Below, one piece after another: positions 42,860-51,581 of a stretch of 64,000 bases of DNA. The stretch is from Bryobacteraceae bacterium (lineage in GTDB: Bacteria; Acidobacteriota; Terriglobia; Bryobacterales; Bryobacteraceae), in contig JAICXC010000001.1 in the NCBI GenBank assembly GCA_025980665.1, positions 62,001 through 126,000 on the forward strand. Reading direction: 5' to 3'. Below the pieces are notes generated by a model that was not told the origin of the DNA, did no database searches, and saw only the letters and a list, made by a program, of their open reading frames with translations. The first letter of the stretch is position 1. Each line of letters starts with the position of its first letter. The position numbers and the translations under genes were made by a program.

Positions 42860-45283
42860 ATGTCGGTCCTGCAGGACATCCGAATCGCTACACGGATATT
42901 CCGGCGCACGCCCGTTCCGACGGGAATCGCTCTCCTGTCGATCGCGCTGAGTGTGGGCGCGACGGCCGTCGTCTTCGCCGCGATCAAATCGGTGTTGATC
43001 GATCCGCTCCCATATGCGCACGCGGAACAGCTGGTGCAGTTGGGCAGCGAATTCCCCCAGATGCAGGAGCAAGCGACTAGCGACTGGATCGTTTGGAATG
43101 ATACCCGTGAGCTGGATCGAAGGACGCGCACGCTCGAATCGACAGGCGTGTACAGCAACGCCATTTTCGATCTTGCAGGCGATGCGACTTCGACACCGGA
43201 AGCGCTGTACGGCGTACGGATGAATGCGAACTTGTTCCGAGTTCTGGGTGTCTCGCCGATGCTCGGACGCAACGTCCTTCCGGAAGAGGATCAACCCGGC
43301 CACTCGGACGTAATAATCCTGAGCTACGGCCTATGGGCGCGACGGTTCAACTCGGACGATTCCATCGTAGGCCGGAACGTGACAGTCAATGGACACTCTT
43401 GCCTCGTGGTCGGCGTCATGCCGCCCGATTTCGACTTTCCACTTCGCAGGCAAGCGGCTCATACGCCTTCTCCGTACAGGGATTTCTGGGCAGCGCCGTT
43501 CAACACGCCGGCTAATCCGAATGCGGCACTTGGCGCCGTGGCAAGGTTGCGACCGGGAGTGACGTTGACCGAGGCGCGCCAGGACCTTGCTTCGATCAGT
43601 GAGACGCTCAGCCACGATTTTCCCGAAACCAATCGCGACCGTACTCTTCGCTTAAACTTTGTGCGCGACCGGACCGTCGGAATCGCCACCAACGGTCTGC
43701 TGCTGCTGATGGCCGCCGCTGTGCTGTTTATGCTGATCGGATGCGCCAATGTTGCCAATCTGCTGCTGGCGCGCGGGCTTGCCCGGCAGCGCGAAATCGA
43801 CGTGAGGCTCGCGATCGGTGCGGGACAAATCCGGATCGTCCGCCAGCTCCTTACCGAAAGCTGCCTGCTGGCGCTGCTGGGCGGACTTGCCGGCTATATC
43901 CTGACTGCAGCGGCGTGGAAGATCCTGCCGGCCCTGTCTCCGGTAAACATTCCCCGGTTGGCTGCCGCGCACGCGGATGGGACGATCTTCGGGTTCGCTC
44001 TTGCGCTAGCGGTCGTCAACGGAATCTTGTTCGGCATTGCGCCCGCGCTTCGCCTGACCCGCGGAAAAGTGATCGCGATCGGCGGATTTGGCACTCGCGG
44101 CGCGGCATCCGGAAGACCCGACCGTACGCGATCCTCACTGGTCGCAGCCGAGGTGGCCATTTCCGTCGTCCTGGTGGTGATCGGCGGGGAACTCCTGACC
44201 AGCTTTGTGAAGTTGATCCGCGCCGATCCCGGCTTCCAGGCGGATCGCATTCTGGCCTCGGTGGTGCTGCCCGCTCGCGAGCGATACCCCGATCCCGCAC
44301 AACGAGCGTTGTTCTACAAGCGAATTCTGGATTCGGTGCGCGCGCTTCCTGGGGTCGAAAGTGCGGGAACCGTGGATGCACTCCCCTTTAGCGGCGAGAA
44401 TAACGGCGGATACGTGAGTGCCGCAGAAGGGACAAAGATCGAGGGAGAAATAGACGACGTGGGCGGCGAGTATCTCCAAACCATGGGCGTCCGTCTCCTT
44501 GAAGGCCGCTGGTTCCGCGAAGAGGAGATGGCCGACTCAAATGACTCTGCGATCGTGAATGATTTTATCGCCGCGCGCTTGTGGCCAGGCTCCAGCGCCC
44601 TTGGACAGCGAGTCTGCGTCTATTGCACGCCGGAGAATCCGAACAACTGGAAGCGTGTCATTGGAGTCGTCTCCAGCGCGAGCCACGCCGCACTGAACGA
44701 AGCGGCCAAGGGAAATGTTTACCTGGCGGCTGGAGCCATGCGGAATTCCTCTTTCGTGGTTGTACGCACCCAACGGCCCACGGGAGATCTGGAAAAAGCA
44801 ATTCGGCGAACCATCGCGGCGATCGACCCAAATCAGCCCGTGTTCCTCAGCACCACGATGACGGCTCTTATCGCCGACTCGGTTGCCGATCGGCGATTCA
44901 TCATGATGCTGCTCGCGGTGACGGCCGTCCTGGCACTGACCATGTCGGCCGCCGGCGTTTACGGGGTGATTTCGTATACCACTTCGCGGAGAACACAGGA
45001 AATCGGGGTCCGTGTGGCGGTCGGTGCGATGCCCTGGGACGTGCTTGCTTTAATATTCCGCCAGGGCTTCCTGACCGTTGCGATCGGGCTTACGATCGGA
45101 CTCGGGTTTGCGCTCCTGGCCATGCATTCTCTACGTAGTTTCCTACCTGGCCTGGAGTCCGCGAATCCGGGGCAACTTTGGATTGCCACCGGCCTAGTTG
45201 CGTTGACCGCGGGGATCGCCTGCTGGATCCCCGCGCGCCGTGCCGCCAAGATCGACCCGATGTCCGCCCTGCGGCAAGAGTAG
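42860..45283 (+). CDS. ADOP-type duplicated orphan ABC permease (FtsX/MacB family)
   Basis: Start at ATG 42860 (MSVLQDIRIATRIFRRTPVP). 807 residues made of two MacB-periplasmic/FtsX units: TM at GIALLSIALSVGATAVVFAAI, large extracytoplasmic domain, TMs at LLLLMAAAVLFMLIGCANVANLL, CLLALLGGLAGYILTAA and IFGFALALAVVNGILFG; then VAAEVAISVVLVVIGGELL, a second outer domain, and terminal TMs (MMLLAVTAVLALTMSAAGVYGVI). This is the acidobacterial duplicated orphan permease type, which has no adjacent ATPase; none is seen here. Role in export or envelope stress is not known. Confidence 0.92.
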   Translation: MSVLQDIRIATRIFRRTPVPTGIALLSIALSVGATAVVFAAIKSVLIDPLPYAHAEQLVQLGSEFPQMQEQATSDWIVWNDTRELDRRTRTLESTGVYSNAIFDLAGDATSTPEALYGVRMNANLFRVLGVSPMLGRNVLPEEDQPGHSDVIILSYGLWARRFNSDDSIVGRNVTVNGHSCLVVGVMPPDFDFPLRRQAAHTPSPYRDFWAAPFNTPANPNAALGAVARLRPGVTLTEARQDLASISETLSHDFPETNRDRTLRLNFVRDRTVGIATNGLLLLMAAAVLFMLIGCANVANLLLARGLARQREIDVRLAIGAGQIRIVRQLLTESCLLALLGGLAGYILTAAAWKILPALSPVNIPRLAAAHADGTIFGFALALAVVNGILFGIAPALRLTRGKVIAIGGFGTRGAASGRPDRTRSSLVAAEVAISVVLVVIGGELLTSFVKLIRADPGFQADRILASVVLPARERYPDPAQRALFYKRILDSVRALPGVESAGTVDALPFSGENNGGYVSAAEGTKIEGEIDDVGGEYLQTMGVRLLEGRWFREEEMADSNDSAIVNDFIAARLWPGSSALGQRVCVYCTPENPNNWKRVIGVVSSASHAALNEAAKGNVYLAAGAMRNSSFVVVRTQRPTGDLEKAIRRTIAAIDPNQPVFLSTTMTALIADSVADRRFIMMLLAVTAVLALTMSAAGVYGVISYTTSRRTQEIGVRVAVGAMPWDVLALIFRQGFLTVAIGLTIGLGFALLAMHSLRSFLPGLESANPGQLWIATGLVALTAGIACWIPARRAAKIDPMSALRQE

Positions 45284-45287
45284 GCGA

Positions 45288-45434
45288 TCAGCGGCCGGCA
45301 ACGGGCTTGCCGCAACCGCACTGGCAATTCGTCTCCTGGCAGCGGCATTCGTTCTTCGGGCAACCGCAGGAACACGTCCCACATCCGCAGTTACACTTTC
45401 CGGAATTCTTAGTCTCATTCTTTACGTTGGTCAT
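45288..45434 (-). CDS. Metallothionein-like Cys-rich protein (48 aa)
   Basis: Not in the ORF track because of its size. The minus strand, behind a clean ribosome site (AAGGAG, 7 nt spacing), encodes 48 residues: MTNVKNETKNSGK, then GKCNCGCGTCSCGCPKNECR and CQETNCQCGCGKPVAGR. It has eleven Cys, mostly as C-x-C or C-x-x-C, no aromatic residue and one Arg/Lys-rich start, which is the composition of a metallothionein. It would bind Zn, Cd or Cu in the cytoplasm. It is divergent from an ECF sigma factor with its own Cys-rich tail, its likely regulator, and ends 4 nt from the convergent ADOP gene. Confidence 0.82.
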   Translation of the reverse strand: MTNVKNETKNSGKCNCGCGTCSCGCPKNECRCQETNCQCGCGKPVAGR

Positions 45435-45457
45435 TGTCTTTCTCCTTATTTCTTTCC

Positions 45458-45472
45458 AGCGCTCTCTGCGCT
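45458..45472. promoter_or_regulatory. Inverted repeat in the metallothionein/sigma intergenic region
   Basis: AGCGC-TCTCT-GCGCT, two perfect 5-nt arms around a 5-nt spacer, 24 nt upstream of the metallothionein start. It could be an operator or simply a small hairpin in the metallothionein leader. No known site matches it. Confidence 0.3.
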
Positions 45473-45499
45473 TTCACTGAGGCTGACGGACATTCCCCC

Positions 45500-45524
45500 G
45501 AAACATTACAGTCCGTGGAGCGTG
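45500..45524 (+). promoter_or_regulatory. Candidate ECF-type promoter upstream of the sigma factor gene
   Basis: GAAAC (45500..45504), a 16-nt spacer, then CGTG (45521..45524). This is the general shape of ECF promoters (GAAC-like -35, CGT -10). Its position, 12 nt before the proposed GTG, fits autoregulation by the encoded sigma factor, with a very short leader. Confidence 0.4.
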
Positions 45525-45535
45525 TTAGGCTGAGC

Positions 45536-46135
45536 GTGGTGGCAACCACTTCAGAATCATCAGCTTCGCTCACTCCAGAGGCGATCCAGCGCTTGGTGGA
45601 ACATCACCGGCAGTTCCTGGCATTCCTCCAGACTCGGGTCGAATCGCGCGCCGCCGCCGAAGACATTCTGCAATCGGCATTTGTAAAGGGCCTGGAGCGC
45701 GGCGCTGAAGTGCGCGATGAAGAAAGCATCGTGGCATGGTTTTACCGGGTGCTTCGGAACGCCGTGATCGATCACTATCGCCACCGCGCCTCCACCGAGC
45801 GCGCGATGGAAGGCTGGGGCAAGGAATTTGTCGCACACGAGGCTCCCGAGGTGGAGCTCAAAGACGAGATCTGCCAGTGCGTTTCCGGATTGCTCGATAC
45901 ACTCAAGCCTGAATACCGGGACGCCCTGCGGATTATCGATCTGGATGAGGGCAGTTTGAATGACCTAGCGAAGAAGGCGGGAATTACTTCGGGGAACGCG
46001 GCCGTTCGAGTGCATCGGGCTCGCGAGGCTCTGCGTAAGCAGGTTCGGGTCGTGTGTGGAAGCTGTGCGGAGCACGGTTGTCTCGATTGTCACTGCAAAG
46101 CTGACGGATCGGGTTGCGAACCGCACAAGTCTTGA
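45536..46135 (+). CDS. ECF sigma factor with C-terminal Cys-rich domain (CorE/ECF44-like)
   Basis: Start proposed at GTG 45536 (alternatives 45539 and 45515); the ORF-track start overlaps the metallothionein gene. About 199 residues: sigma region 2 (HHRQFLAFLQTRVESRAAAEDILQSAFVKGL and AWFYRVLRNAVIDHYRHR), region 4 (LDTLKPEYRDALRIIDLDEGSLNDLAKKAG and AAVRVHRAREALRKQ), then a tail VVCGSCAEHGCLDCHCKADG with SGC and EPHKS. Myxococcus CorE and CorE2 have Cys-rich tails that sense Cu or Cd/Zn directly, without an anti-sigma factor. No anti-sigma gene is adjacent here. Divergence from a metallothionein supports metal-triggered control. Confidence 0.88.
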   Translation: MVATTSESSASLTPEAIQRLVEHHRQFLAFLQTRVESRAAAEDILQSAFVKGLERGAEVRDEESIVAWFYRVLRNAVIDHYRHRASTERAMEGWGKEFVAHEAPEVELKDEICQCVSGLLDTLKPEYRDALRIIDLDEGSLNDLAKKAGITSGNAAVRVHRAREALRKQVRVVCGSCAEHGCLDCHCKADGSGCEPHKS

Positions 46136-46148
46136 TACACTTGGCGGG

Positions 46149-46946
46149 TTACTTGCCGACCAGATGCTTCAGATCGGCGTTATTCTCCTGGCAGATATAC
46201 TCGAACGGTTCCATGCCGGGGTGGAACAGGATATTCCAGCTCGTGGTCCACGGCTTGGAATACGCTCCGGGATCTTCAATGGTCGCTTCGTAATGCAGAA
46301 TCAGCTCATTTACGCGCGTGAAACGCTCGATTACGTGGAGCTGCTCCGTATGCGGATGTCCCGCTGCGTCCACCCAGCTTCGATCATTCAATCCGGTGAC
46401 ATCGACCACCAGCGTGTCTCCCTCCCAGCGGCCGATCCCTTCGCCCAGGTAGGTAGGATTTAGCTTGTCCGGAGGCGTGTGCTTCCGCCCATCCATGTAA
46501 ACGACTCGCCACATGTGCGCACCGCCTTCAAAAACAAACAGAATGCGGTTGGGCATCTGGTAAATCTGAAACGGGAAGGAGGTCGCATACATGCGCGGGA
46601 TTCCCGAAGGAAGACAAAACCCCTCGGGATCGTCTTTCGTGACGTTGGCGTTGCGCTGATCGTACGCCGCTTTGGCCCACGGAAGAAAAGGAACGTCGAC
46701 CTTCTTCTCCGGCTGCGCGGTGCCAGCGAAACCGCCTCCAGTACCGGCCATGTCTCCCACGCCTGGAGGTTCCCAGGATCCCTTGTCGTTGCCGAGGTCG
46801 GGATGTCCGTCGGAAAGACGCGGCGACGGTGGGATATTCTTCCGGGTGAGTGCGGCTGCTACCTTCTTTCCATCGAAATCCTGCGCCGTTCCTAATCCGT
46901 GACCGACGAAGACTGCGGCGAGCATTCCCAAGAAACAACGTCCCAT
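46149..46946 (-). CDS. Secreted GDTL-family protein, copy 5
   Basis: Start at ATG 46946 behind GGAGGAGG; the ORF-track start at 47075 runs into the tannase gene. About 265 residues, signal peptide RCFLGMLAAVFVGHGLGTAQ. Marks: PSPRLSDGHPDLGNDKGSWE, VPFLPWAKAAYDQR, GFCLPSGIPRMYATSFPFQI, LFVFEGGAHMWRVVYMDGR, YLGEGIGRWEGDTLVVDVTGLNDRSW, TEQLHVIERFTRVN and EDPGAYSKPW. The Ser of the core is Gly here (GEGIG). It is divergent from a tannase family gene. Function unknown. Confidence 0.8.
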   Translation of the reverse strand: MGRCFLGMLAAVFVGHGLGTAQDFDGKKVAAALTRKNIPPSPRLSDGHPDLGNDKGSWEPPGVGDMAGTGGGFAGTAQPEKKVDVPFLPWAKAAYDQRNANVTKDDPEGFCLPSGIPRMYATSFPFQIYQMPNRILFVFEGGAHMWRVVYMDGRKHTPPDKLNPTYLGEGIGRWEGDTLVVDVTGLNDRSWVDAAGHPHTEQLHVIERFTRVNELILHYEATIEDPGAYSKPWTTSWNILFHPGMEPFEYICQENNADLKHLVGK

Positions 46947-46989
46947 GCCCACCTCCTCCGCATCATCATAGTTCAGCTGACTGAAGGTG

Positions 46990-46995
46990 TATACT
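46990..46995 (+). promoter_or_regulatory. Candidate -10 box (TATACT) for the tannase-family gene
   Basis: GGTGTATACTGATCC holds TATACT 22 nt before the ATG, with GGAGGAG (47008..47014) between. This spacing would give a short leader carrying the ribosome site. A convincing -35 is not seen. Confidence 0.35.
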
Positions 46996-47017
46996 GATCC
47001 GCAGCCTGGAGGAGACC

Positions 47018-48514
47018 ATGCGTAATTCCCTGCTGATTCTCGGGTGCATCGCTTCACCCGCATTCGCGGCCTCATGCGAAAGTCTCGCGTCGCTGGCGTT
47101 GCCGAACACCACCATCACATCGGCGCAGATCGTGCCGGCGGGACAATTCTCGCCACCTGGACCGGCCGGAAAAGGCAAGGGCGCCAACGCCTATAAGGAC
47201 CTTCCCGAATTTTGCCGGGTGGCAGCGACGCTCAAGCCCTCCAGCGATTCCGATATCAAGGTCGAATTCTGGCTCCCGACGTCGAATTGGAACCGCAAGC
47301 TGCAGTCGGTCGGCAATGGGGGCTGGGCAGGTGTGATCAGTTATTCCGCCCTCGCGGATGCGGTCAAAGCCGGCTATGCGGGCGCGTCCACGGACACCGG
47401 ACACGTGGGCGGCAGCGGAAGCTTCGCCCTGGAGCATCCCGAACAACTGATCGACTTTGGCTGGCGCTCCGAGCATGAGATGACCCTCAAGGCTAAGGCC
47501 ATCGTTCAGGCATTCTACGGCAGCGCCCCGCGGCTTTCGTATTGGAACGGCTGTTCCACCGGCGGGCGGCAGGGACTGAAAGAGGCCCAGAAGTTTCCGG
47601 ACGATTACGACGGCATCATCGCCGGCGCACCCGCCAACCGCACGGCAATCTCACTGTGGATCGCGTTCGCTGTGCTGAAAGATCCGGCCAGTTACATTCC
47701 GCCCGCCAAGTATCCCGTGATTCACCAGGCCGCGCTGGCCACGTGCGACCTGCGCGATGGGGCCAAGGACGGACTCATCGAAGATCCCACCAGGTGCAAG
47801 TTCGATCCCAAGGTGCTGCTTTGCAGGAACGGCGACGGTCCGTCATGCCTCACTGCGCCGCAAGTGGACGCCGCCAGGAAAATCTACAGCGCGGCGACCA
47901 ATCCCCGGACCGGGCAAGTACTGTTTCCATCGCTCGCGCCTGGAAGCGAGCTGAACTGGGGCATCCAGGCGGCCGGGCCCGATCCTTCGGCCAACATCTT
48001 CGACCATTTCAAGTACGTGGTCTTCAAGAATCCCGCCTGGGACTGGAAGACGTTCGACTTCGATAAAGGCCTCGCATTGGAGGATCAGCCGGAAAACGCG
48101 GTGATGAATGCAACCGATTCCAACCTCAAGCCGTTTTTCGCGCACAACGGAAAGCTGCTCATTTATCACGGCTGGGCCGATTCGAACGTCTCTCCGCTGA
48201 ACACCATCAAGTACTACAAGAGTGTGGTGGATACGTTGGGCGGCGCGTCCAAGACATCGAACAACGTGCGGTTGTTCATGGAACCGGGTATGGGTCATTG
48301 TGGCGGTGGCGAAGGACCCAACGTTTTCGATAAAGTGAGCGTGCTCGAGCAGTGGGTGGAACAGGGCAAGGCGCCGGAGAAGATCATCGCGTCGCACAGC
48401 ATCGCCGGCAAGGTGGATCGCACGCGTCCACTGTGCCCATATCCACAAGTCGCGAAGTACAAAGGCTCGGGGAGCATTGACGAAGCGTCGAACTTCGCTT
48501 GCCAGCTACCATAG
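47018..48514 (+). CDS. Tannase/feruloyl esterase family protein (secreted)
   Basis: A 498-residue tannase-family serine esterase with a signal peptide (SLLILGCIASPAFAA). Signatures: AGASTDTGHVGG, YWNGCSTGGRQGLKEAQKFP with the nucleophile Ser in C-S-T-G-G, DDYDGIIAGAPANRTA, the calcium-loop region DGAKDGLIEDPTRCKF, the catalytic Asp in YHGWADSNVSPLNT and the His in GMGHCGGGEGPN. The paired Cys near the Ser and the His are typical of the family. It hydrolyses gallate or hydroxycinnamate esters, and the released methoxyaromatics could feed the LigM-like operon. Confidence 0.92.
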   Translation: MRNSLLILGCIASPAFAASCESLASLALPNTTITSAQIVPAGQFSPPGPAGKGKGANAYKDLPEFCRVAATLKPSSDSDIKVEFWLPTSNWNRKLQSVGNGGWAGVISYSALADAVKAGYAGASTDTGHVGGSGSFALEHPEQLIDFGWRSEHEMTLKAKAIVQAFYGSAPRLSYWNGCSTGGRQGLKEAQKFPDDYDGIIAGAPANRTAISLWIAFAVLKDPASYIPPAKYPVIHQAALATCDLRDGAKDGLIEDPTRCKFDPKVLLCRNGDGPSCLTAPQVDAARKIYSAATNPRTGQVLFPSLAPGSELNWGIQAAGPDPSANIFDHFKYVVFKNPAWDWKTFDFDKGLALEDQPENAVMNATDSNLKPFFAHNGKLLIYHGWADSNVSPLNTIKYYKSVVDTLGGASKTSNNVRLFMEPGMGHCGGGEGPNVFDKVSVLEQWVEQGKAPEKIIASHSIAGKVDRTRPLCPYPQVAKYKGSGSIDEASNFACQLP

Positions 48515-48552
48515 GGGTGGCATTCGGATCGATATCGGAGGAGTTGATTTCT

Positions 48553-49095
48553 ATGCGAAATAAATGGTTATTCCTGCTTTCGCTGGCGGGAGCCGCTCTG
48601 CTCTTGACGCGGGCGACACTCACCGCACAGGAAAGATCGGCGTCACCGATTCTTGCCGCGCCGAGTCCCACGTTCTCATTCGGAATGATCGGACTTGGCA
48701 CGGGCCAGACGGCCCGGCTCAACGTAGTCAACCTGGTGCGGATCGCTCCGCCCATCGCGGTTTCCATCGCCCAGATCCCCTGCAAAGTGGACCTGAATCT
48801 TTACGATGGCCAGGGAAAGCTGATCAAGCAGAAGACCGTCGCGAACCTGGGTTTCGGGCAGGCCGATTTTCTCGATCTGGCCCGTTCGGAGCTTAGTACC
48901 ACAGCGGCGCACGTGGATGTCAGCGGCGTGGTGAAAGTGGGATCCACCCAGTCTTTCTTCTGTAACGTAAGCGCCACGCTCGAGGTTTTCGACAACGTTA
49001 CCGGCGTGACCACGGCGATTCTGGCGAATGCGAATACTTCGCCGGGATTCATCTTCCCCGTGCTTTCCCTGCTCCCGCCAACCACGCAGCAATAA
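48553..49095 (+). CDS. Secreted protein of unknown function (180 aa)
   Basis: Start at ATG 48553 behind GGAGGAG. Signal peptide KWLFLLSLAGAALLLTRATLTA, then a beta-rich domain: SPTFSFGMIGLGTGQTARLNVVNLV, PCKVDLNLYDGQGKLIKQKTVANLGFGQADFLDL, SFFCNVSATLEVFDN. The GQTARLNVVN motif followed by a P-C-x-V-x-L-x-x-x-D segment recurs in secreted acidobacterial proteins, but I know no function. Two Cys (PCKV and FFCNV) could form a disulfide. It follows the tannase gene by 38 nt and may be cotranscribed with it. Confidence 0.75.
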   Translation: MRNKWLFLLSLAGAALLLTRATLTAQERSASPILAAPSPTFSFGMIGLGTGQTARLNVVNLVRIAPPIAVSIAQIPCKVDLNLYDGQGKLIKQKTVANLGFGQADFLDLARSELSTTAAHVDVSGVVKVGSTQSFFCNVSATLEVFDNVTGVTTAILANANTSPGFIFPVLSLLPPTTQQ

Positions 49096-49099
49096 GTCT

Positions 49100-50908
49100 C
49101 TACTCCAGCGCGAACACCCACACCGAGCCGCCATCCGGCATAGGCGGAACCTCGCCTGGGAACAATCGGCTCATTGTATTCACCTCTCCGCCGGCATCCT
49201 GACCCCAGCCCGCCAACACGGCGATGTATTGCTTCCCGTTCACCGAGAAAGAAGTCGGCGGCGCCTCGACGCCCGAACTCATGGGGAACTCCCACAGCAG
49301 TTTTCCGGTGGCCGCGTCGAAGGCATGGAACTTACGATCGGCGGTCCCTCCACTGAAGACCAATCCACCGCCGGTGGCAAGCATCGATCCCCAATTCGGC
49401 GAGCGCGCGTAGTTGTGGGTCCACACCTCCTTGCCGGTATCGACGTTCCAGGCCTGGACTTCGCCAAAGTGATCGGCGCCCGGCACGATCAACGGAGGAA
49501 AGCCGCCTTGAATGCCGACGAATCCTCTGCCCGGCGTGTAAGTGACATTCGGAGCGCCGCCGTTGTGCCCGCAAATATTGTTATTGGCCGGGATGTAGAT
49601 CATCCGCGTCTTAGGACTGTACGAAATCGGCGGCCAGGTCTTGCCGCCATGGACGCCGGGACAAAATTCGGCCGGTGCGTTGGTGCCGGGTTTGTGCGCC
49701 GGATCGATATCGGGACGGCCCGTACCCGGATCGACGCTGCGGATGACGTTGTTGAAGACGTATGGCTTGCCTTCGACAAACTTGATCGGGCCGGCGCTGC
49801 GTTCCAGAAACCATAGGTAGCCGTCGCGCGCCACATCGATCAGGCCCTTGATGGTGCGCCCATTGCGCTGGTAGTCGACCAGAATAGGCGGCGACACTTC
49901 GTCGTAATCCCACGAATCGTTCGGATGGTATTGGTGATACCCCTTGATGGCTCCCGTCGCGACGTCGAACGCGATGGTCGACGCAGTATACAGATTGTCG
50001 CCGGGCCGATTGTCGCCAATCGTCGGGCCACCGTTGCCGGTGCCGAAAAACGCCAAGTTGGTCTCGGGATCGTAGTTCCCGGTGACCCACACCGGAGCGC
50101 CGCCGGTTTTCCATTGATCTCCGCCGGCGGGCCAGGTTTCACTGCCGGGCTCTCCAGGAGCCGGAACGGTGAATGTGCGCCACACCTCTTTGCCGGTCTC
50201 GGCATCAAAGGCCGCCACAAAGCCGCGGATTCCGTATTCGCCGCCGGAGCATCCTACCAGGACCTTTCCATCCGCGATCAGGGGAGCGAGCGTACTGTAG
50301 TATCCGGATTTGTTATCGGCGATGGGAGTGCTCCAGACTTCGGCGCCGGTCTTGGCGTCCAATGCGACGAGAACCGCTTCACCGGCCATGACATACACTT
50401 TGTCGCCGTACAGAGCCACGCCACGATTCACTTCATGGGGTACGATCGAACCCTGAGGACGCGGCCTGCGATAGCGCCAGAGGATCGTGCCGTTGGTGCC
50501 ATCGAAAGCGATCACCTGATTGAAAGGCGTAGTGATGAACACGACTCCGTTGTTCACTACCGGGGCCGATTCGTGGGCGCGCCCTTCCCCAGTCGTGGAT
50601 GACCACACCAGCTTCAGCCGGGCCACATTTGCAGGCGTTATTTGGTCGAGCGGGCTGTAACCCCAGCCGTCGTAAGTTCGACGGATCATGGGCCAATTGC
50701 CATCTTCCGGCTTCAACAGGCGCTCCTTGGTAACGGGCTGGTAGTTTTGCAGGATCGCAGGCATCGGCGGTGGCGGACCTGCGTTGCCCTTCTGCTTGCC
50801 TCCGGCTTTACCGCCCCCTTTATCCTGTCCTGCAGCGATCGGGATAAAGAATGCCGGAACAAACGCGGCGATCACCACCGCCGCGAAGAATAGTTTGGAC
50901 TTGAGCAT
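49100..50908 (-). CDS. PQQ-dependent alcohol dehydrogenase with lanthanide-type Asp pair
   Basis: A 602-residue quinoprotein with signal peptide and a Gly/Lys-rich stretch (DKGGGKAGGKQKGNAG), then an eight-bladed propeller. Cofactor and metal residues by analogy with XoxF: Glu224 in GCSGGEYGIRG, Asn292 in FFGTGNGGPTIG, Asp334 (catalytic) and Asp336 in NDSWDYDEVSPP. The extra Asp two residues after the catalytic Asp marks lanthanide-using enzymes. No heme motif is present, so electrons go to a separate cytochrome. The substrate is unknown. The start sits behind AGGAG with 7-8 nt spacing. Confidence 0.9.
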   Translation of the reverse strand: MLKSKLFFAAVVIAAFVPAFFIPIAAGQDKGGGKAGGKQKGNAGPPPPMPAILQNYQPVTKERLLKPEDGNWPMIRRTYDGWGYSPLDQITPANVARLKLVWSSTTGEGRAHESAPVVNNGVVFITTPFNQVIAFDGTNGTILWRYRRPRPQGSIVPHEVNRGVALYGDKVYVMAGEAVLVALDAKTGAEVWSTPIADNKSGYYSTLAPLIADGKVLVGCSGGEYGIRGFVAAFDAETGKEVWRTFTVPAPGEPGSETWPAGGDQWKTGGAPVWVTGNYDPETNLAFFGTGNGGPTIGDNRPGDNLYTASTIAFDVATGAIKGYHQYHPNDSWDYDEVSPPILVDYQRNGRTIKGLIDVARDGYLWFLERSAGPIKFVEGKPYVFNNVIRSVDPGTGRPDIDPAHKPGTNAPAEFCPGVHGGKTWPPISYSPKTRMIYIPANNNICGHNGGAPNVTYTPGRGFVGIQGGFPPLIVPGADHFGEVQAWNVDTGKEVWTHNYARSPNWGSMLATGGGLVFSGGTADRKFHAFDAATGKLLWEFPMSSGVEAPPTSFSVNGKQYIAVLAGWGQDAGGEVNTMSRLFPGEVPPMPDGGSVWVFALE

Positions 50909-51059
50909 GAGTGTAACTCCTGTTTCGTGGTCTTTAGAATAGACTACCTTGACGCACGTCCGGAAAGCGCATATACCGCTAGAGCAGACCCACGAAAACC
51001 ATAGTTGCCTTGGCCCTTGTAATTGATACGGCCCTCTGCGCGACGCCTCCGCGGCCGAT

Positions 51060-51270
51060 CAGAATGTACGTGTTCGACGATCGTGCACCGGCCCGGAACG
51101 CTTCTCTGGGAGACCGGACTTAAAGATGCCGTCTACAATCGTTCCGAAGGCGGCGGCGCGAAGCATGACAAGATCGACAAGTCACTCAAAAGACAGTTAG
51201 CAGCGGTCGGCTATCAACCCAAGGCGATTTCTCACTTGCACGGCGATCATTCGGGAAACGCAAACAATAC
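51060..51270 (+). pseudogene. Fragment of an MBL-fold lactonase-type gene
   Basis: The plus frame reads TIVHRPGTLLWETGLKDAVY, then KRQLAAVGYQPKAISHLHGDHSGNANN. HLHGDH is the metallo-beta-lactamase zinc motif, and the preceding GTLLWETG is typical of acyl-homoserine-lactonase-like enzymes. The N-terminal RMYVFD sits in another frame, and the protein stops matching right after GNANN, where the relic of a minus-strand glycosyltransferase begins. No complete gene is possible here, so the ORF-track entry 51023..51358 is a remnant. Confidence 0.65.
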
Positions 51271-51307
51271 GCCGCTCGACGTGGAGCGCCCCAAAAGCCG
51301 AGCGCGA

Positions 51308-51570
51308 TTATATATTCGGGCCCGACTGCTGGAAGCCCTTGTGAACCGCGTCCGATAGACCTTGTCGGGTTCGCTGAAGTAACGAAGCCGGTCGCCATAG
51401 CCTTTGAAAATTTCGATGGTGCGTCCGTCGACTCACCGTCCATTACGATGTATTCGATATTGGGATAATCCTGGCTCAGTACGCTTTCGATAATTCGGGG
51501 AAGGTACGCCTCCATGTTAAAGGTAGGCCGTTACGATGCTGATCAGCGGCAGACCCGAAGCGTCCACAAC
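51308..51570 (-). pseudogene. Decayed family 2 glycosyltransferase N-terminus
   Basis: Pieces in different minus frames line up as a GT2 N-terminal domain: VVDASGLPLISIVTAY, then NMEAYLPRIIESVLSQDYPN and IEYIVMDGESTD, then RTIEIFKGYGDRLRYFSEPDK, then DAVHKGFQQSGPNI and a stop. The order and content match polysaccharide glycosyltransferases, but at least three frameshifts separate the pieces and the C-terminal half is absent. A remnant of an exopolysaccharide gene. Confidence 0.7.
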
Positions 51571-51581
51571 GTGCTATCGAA

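Noticed and set aside
42785-43303. N-terminal extension of the YpfJ-like ORF
   Set aside because: Antisense to the permease N-terminus; YpfJ proteins begin at MEWKPGG.
51023-51358. 111-aa ORF as an intact gene
   Set aside because: Only the middle matches an MBL-fold protein, and the end reads through an antisense glycosyltransferase relic.
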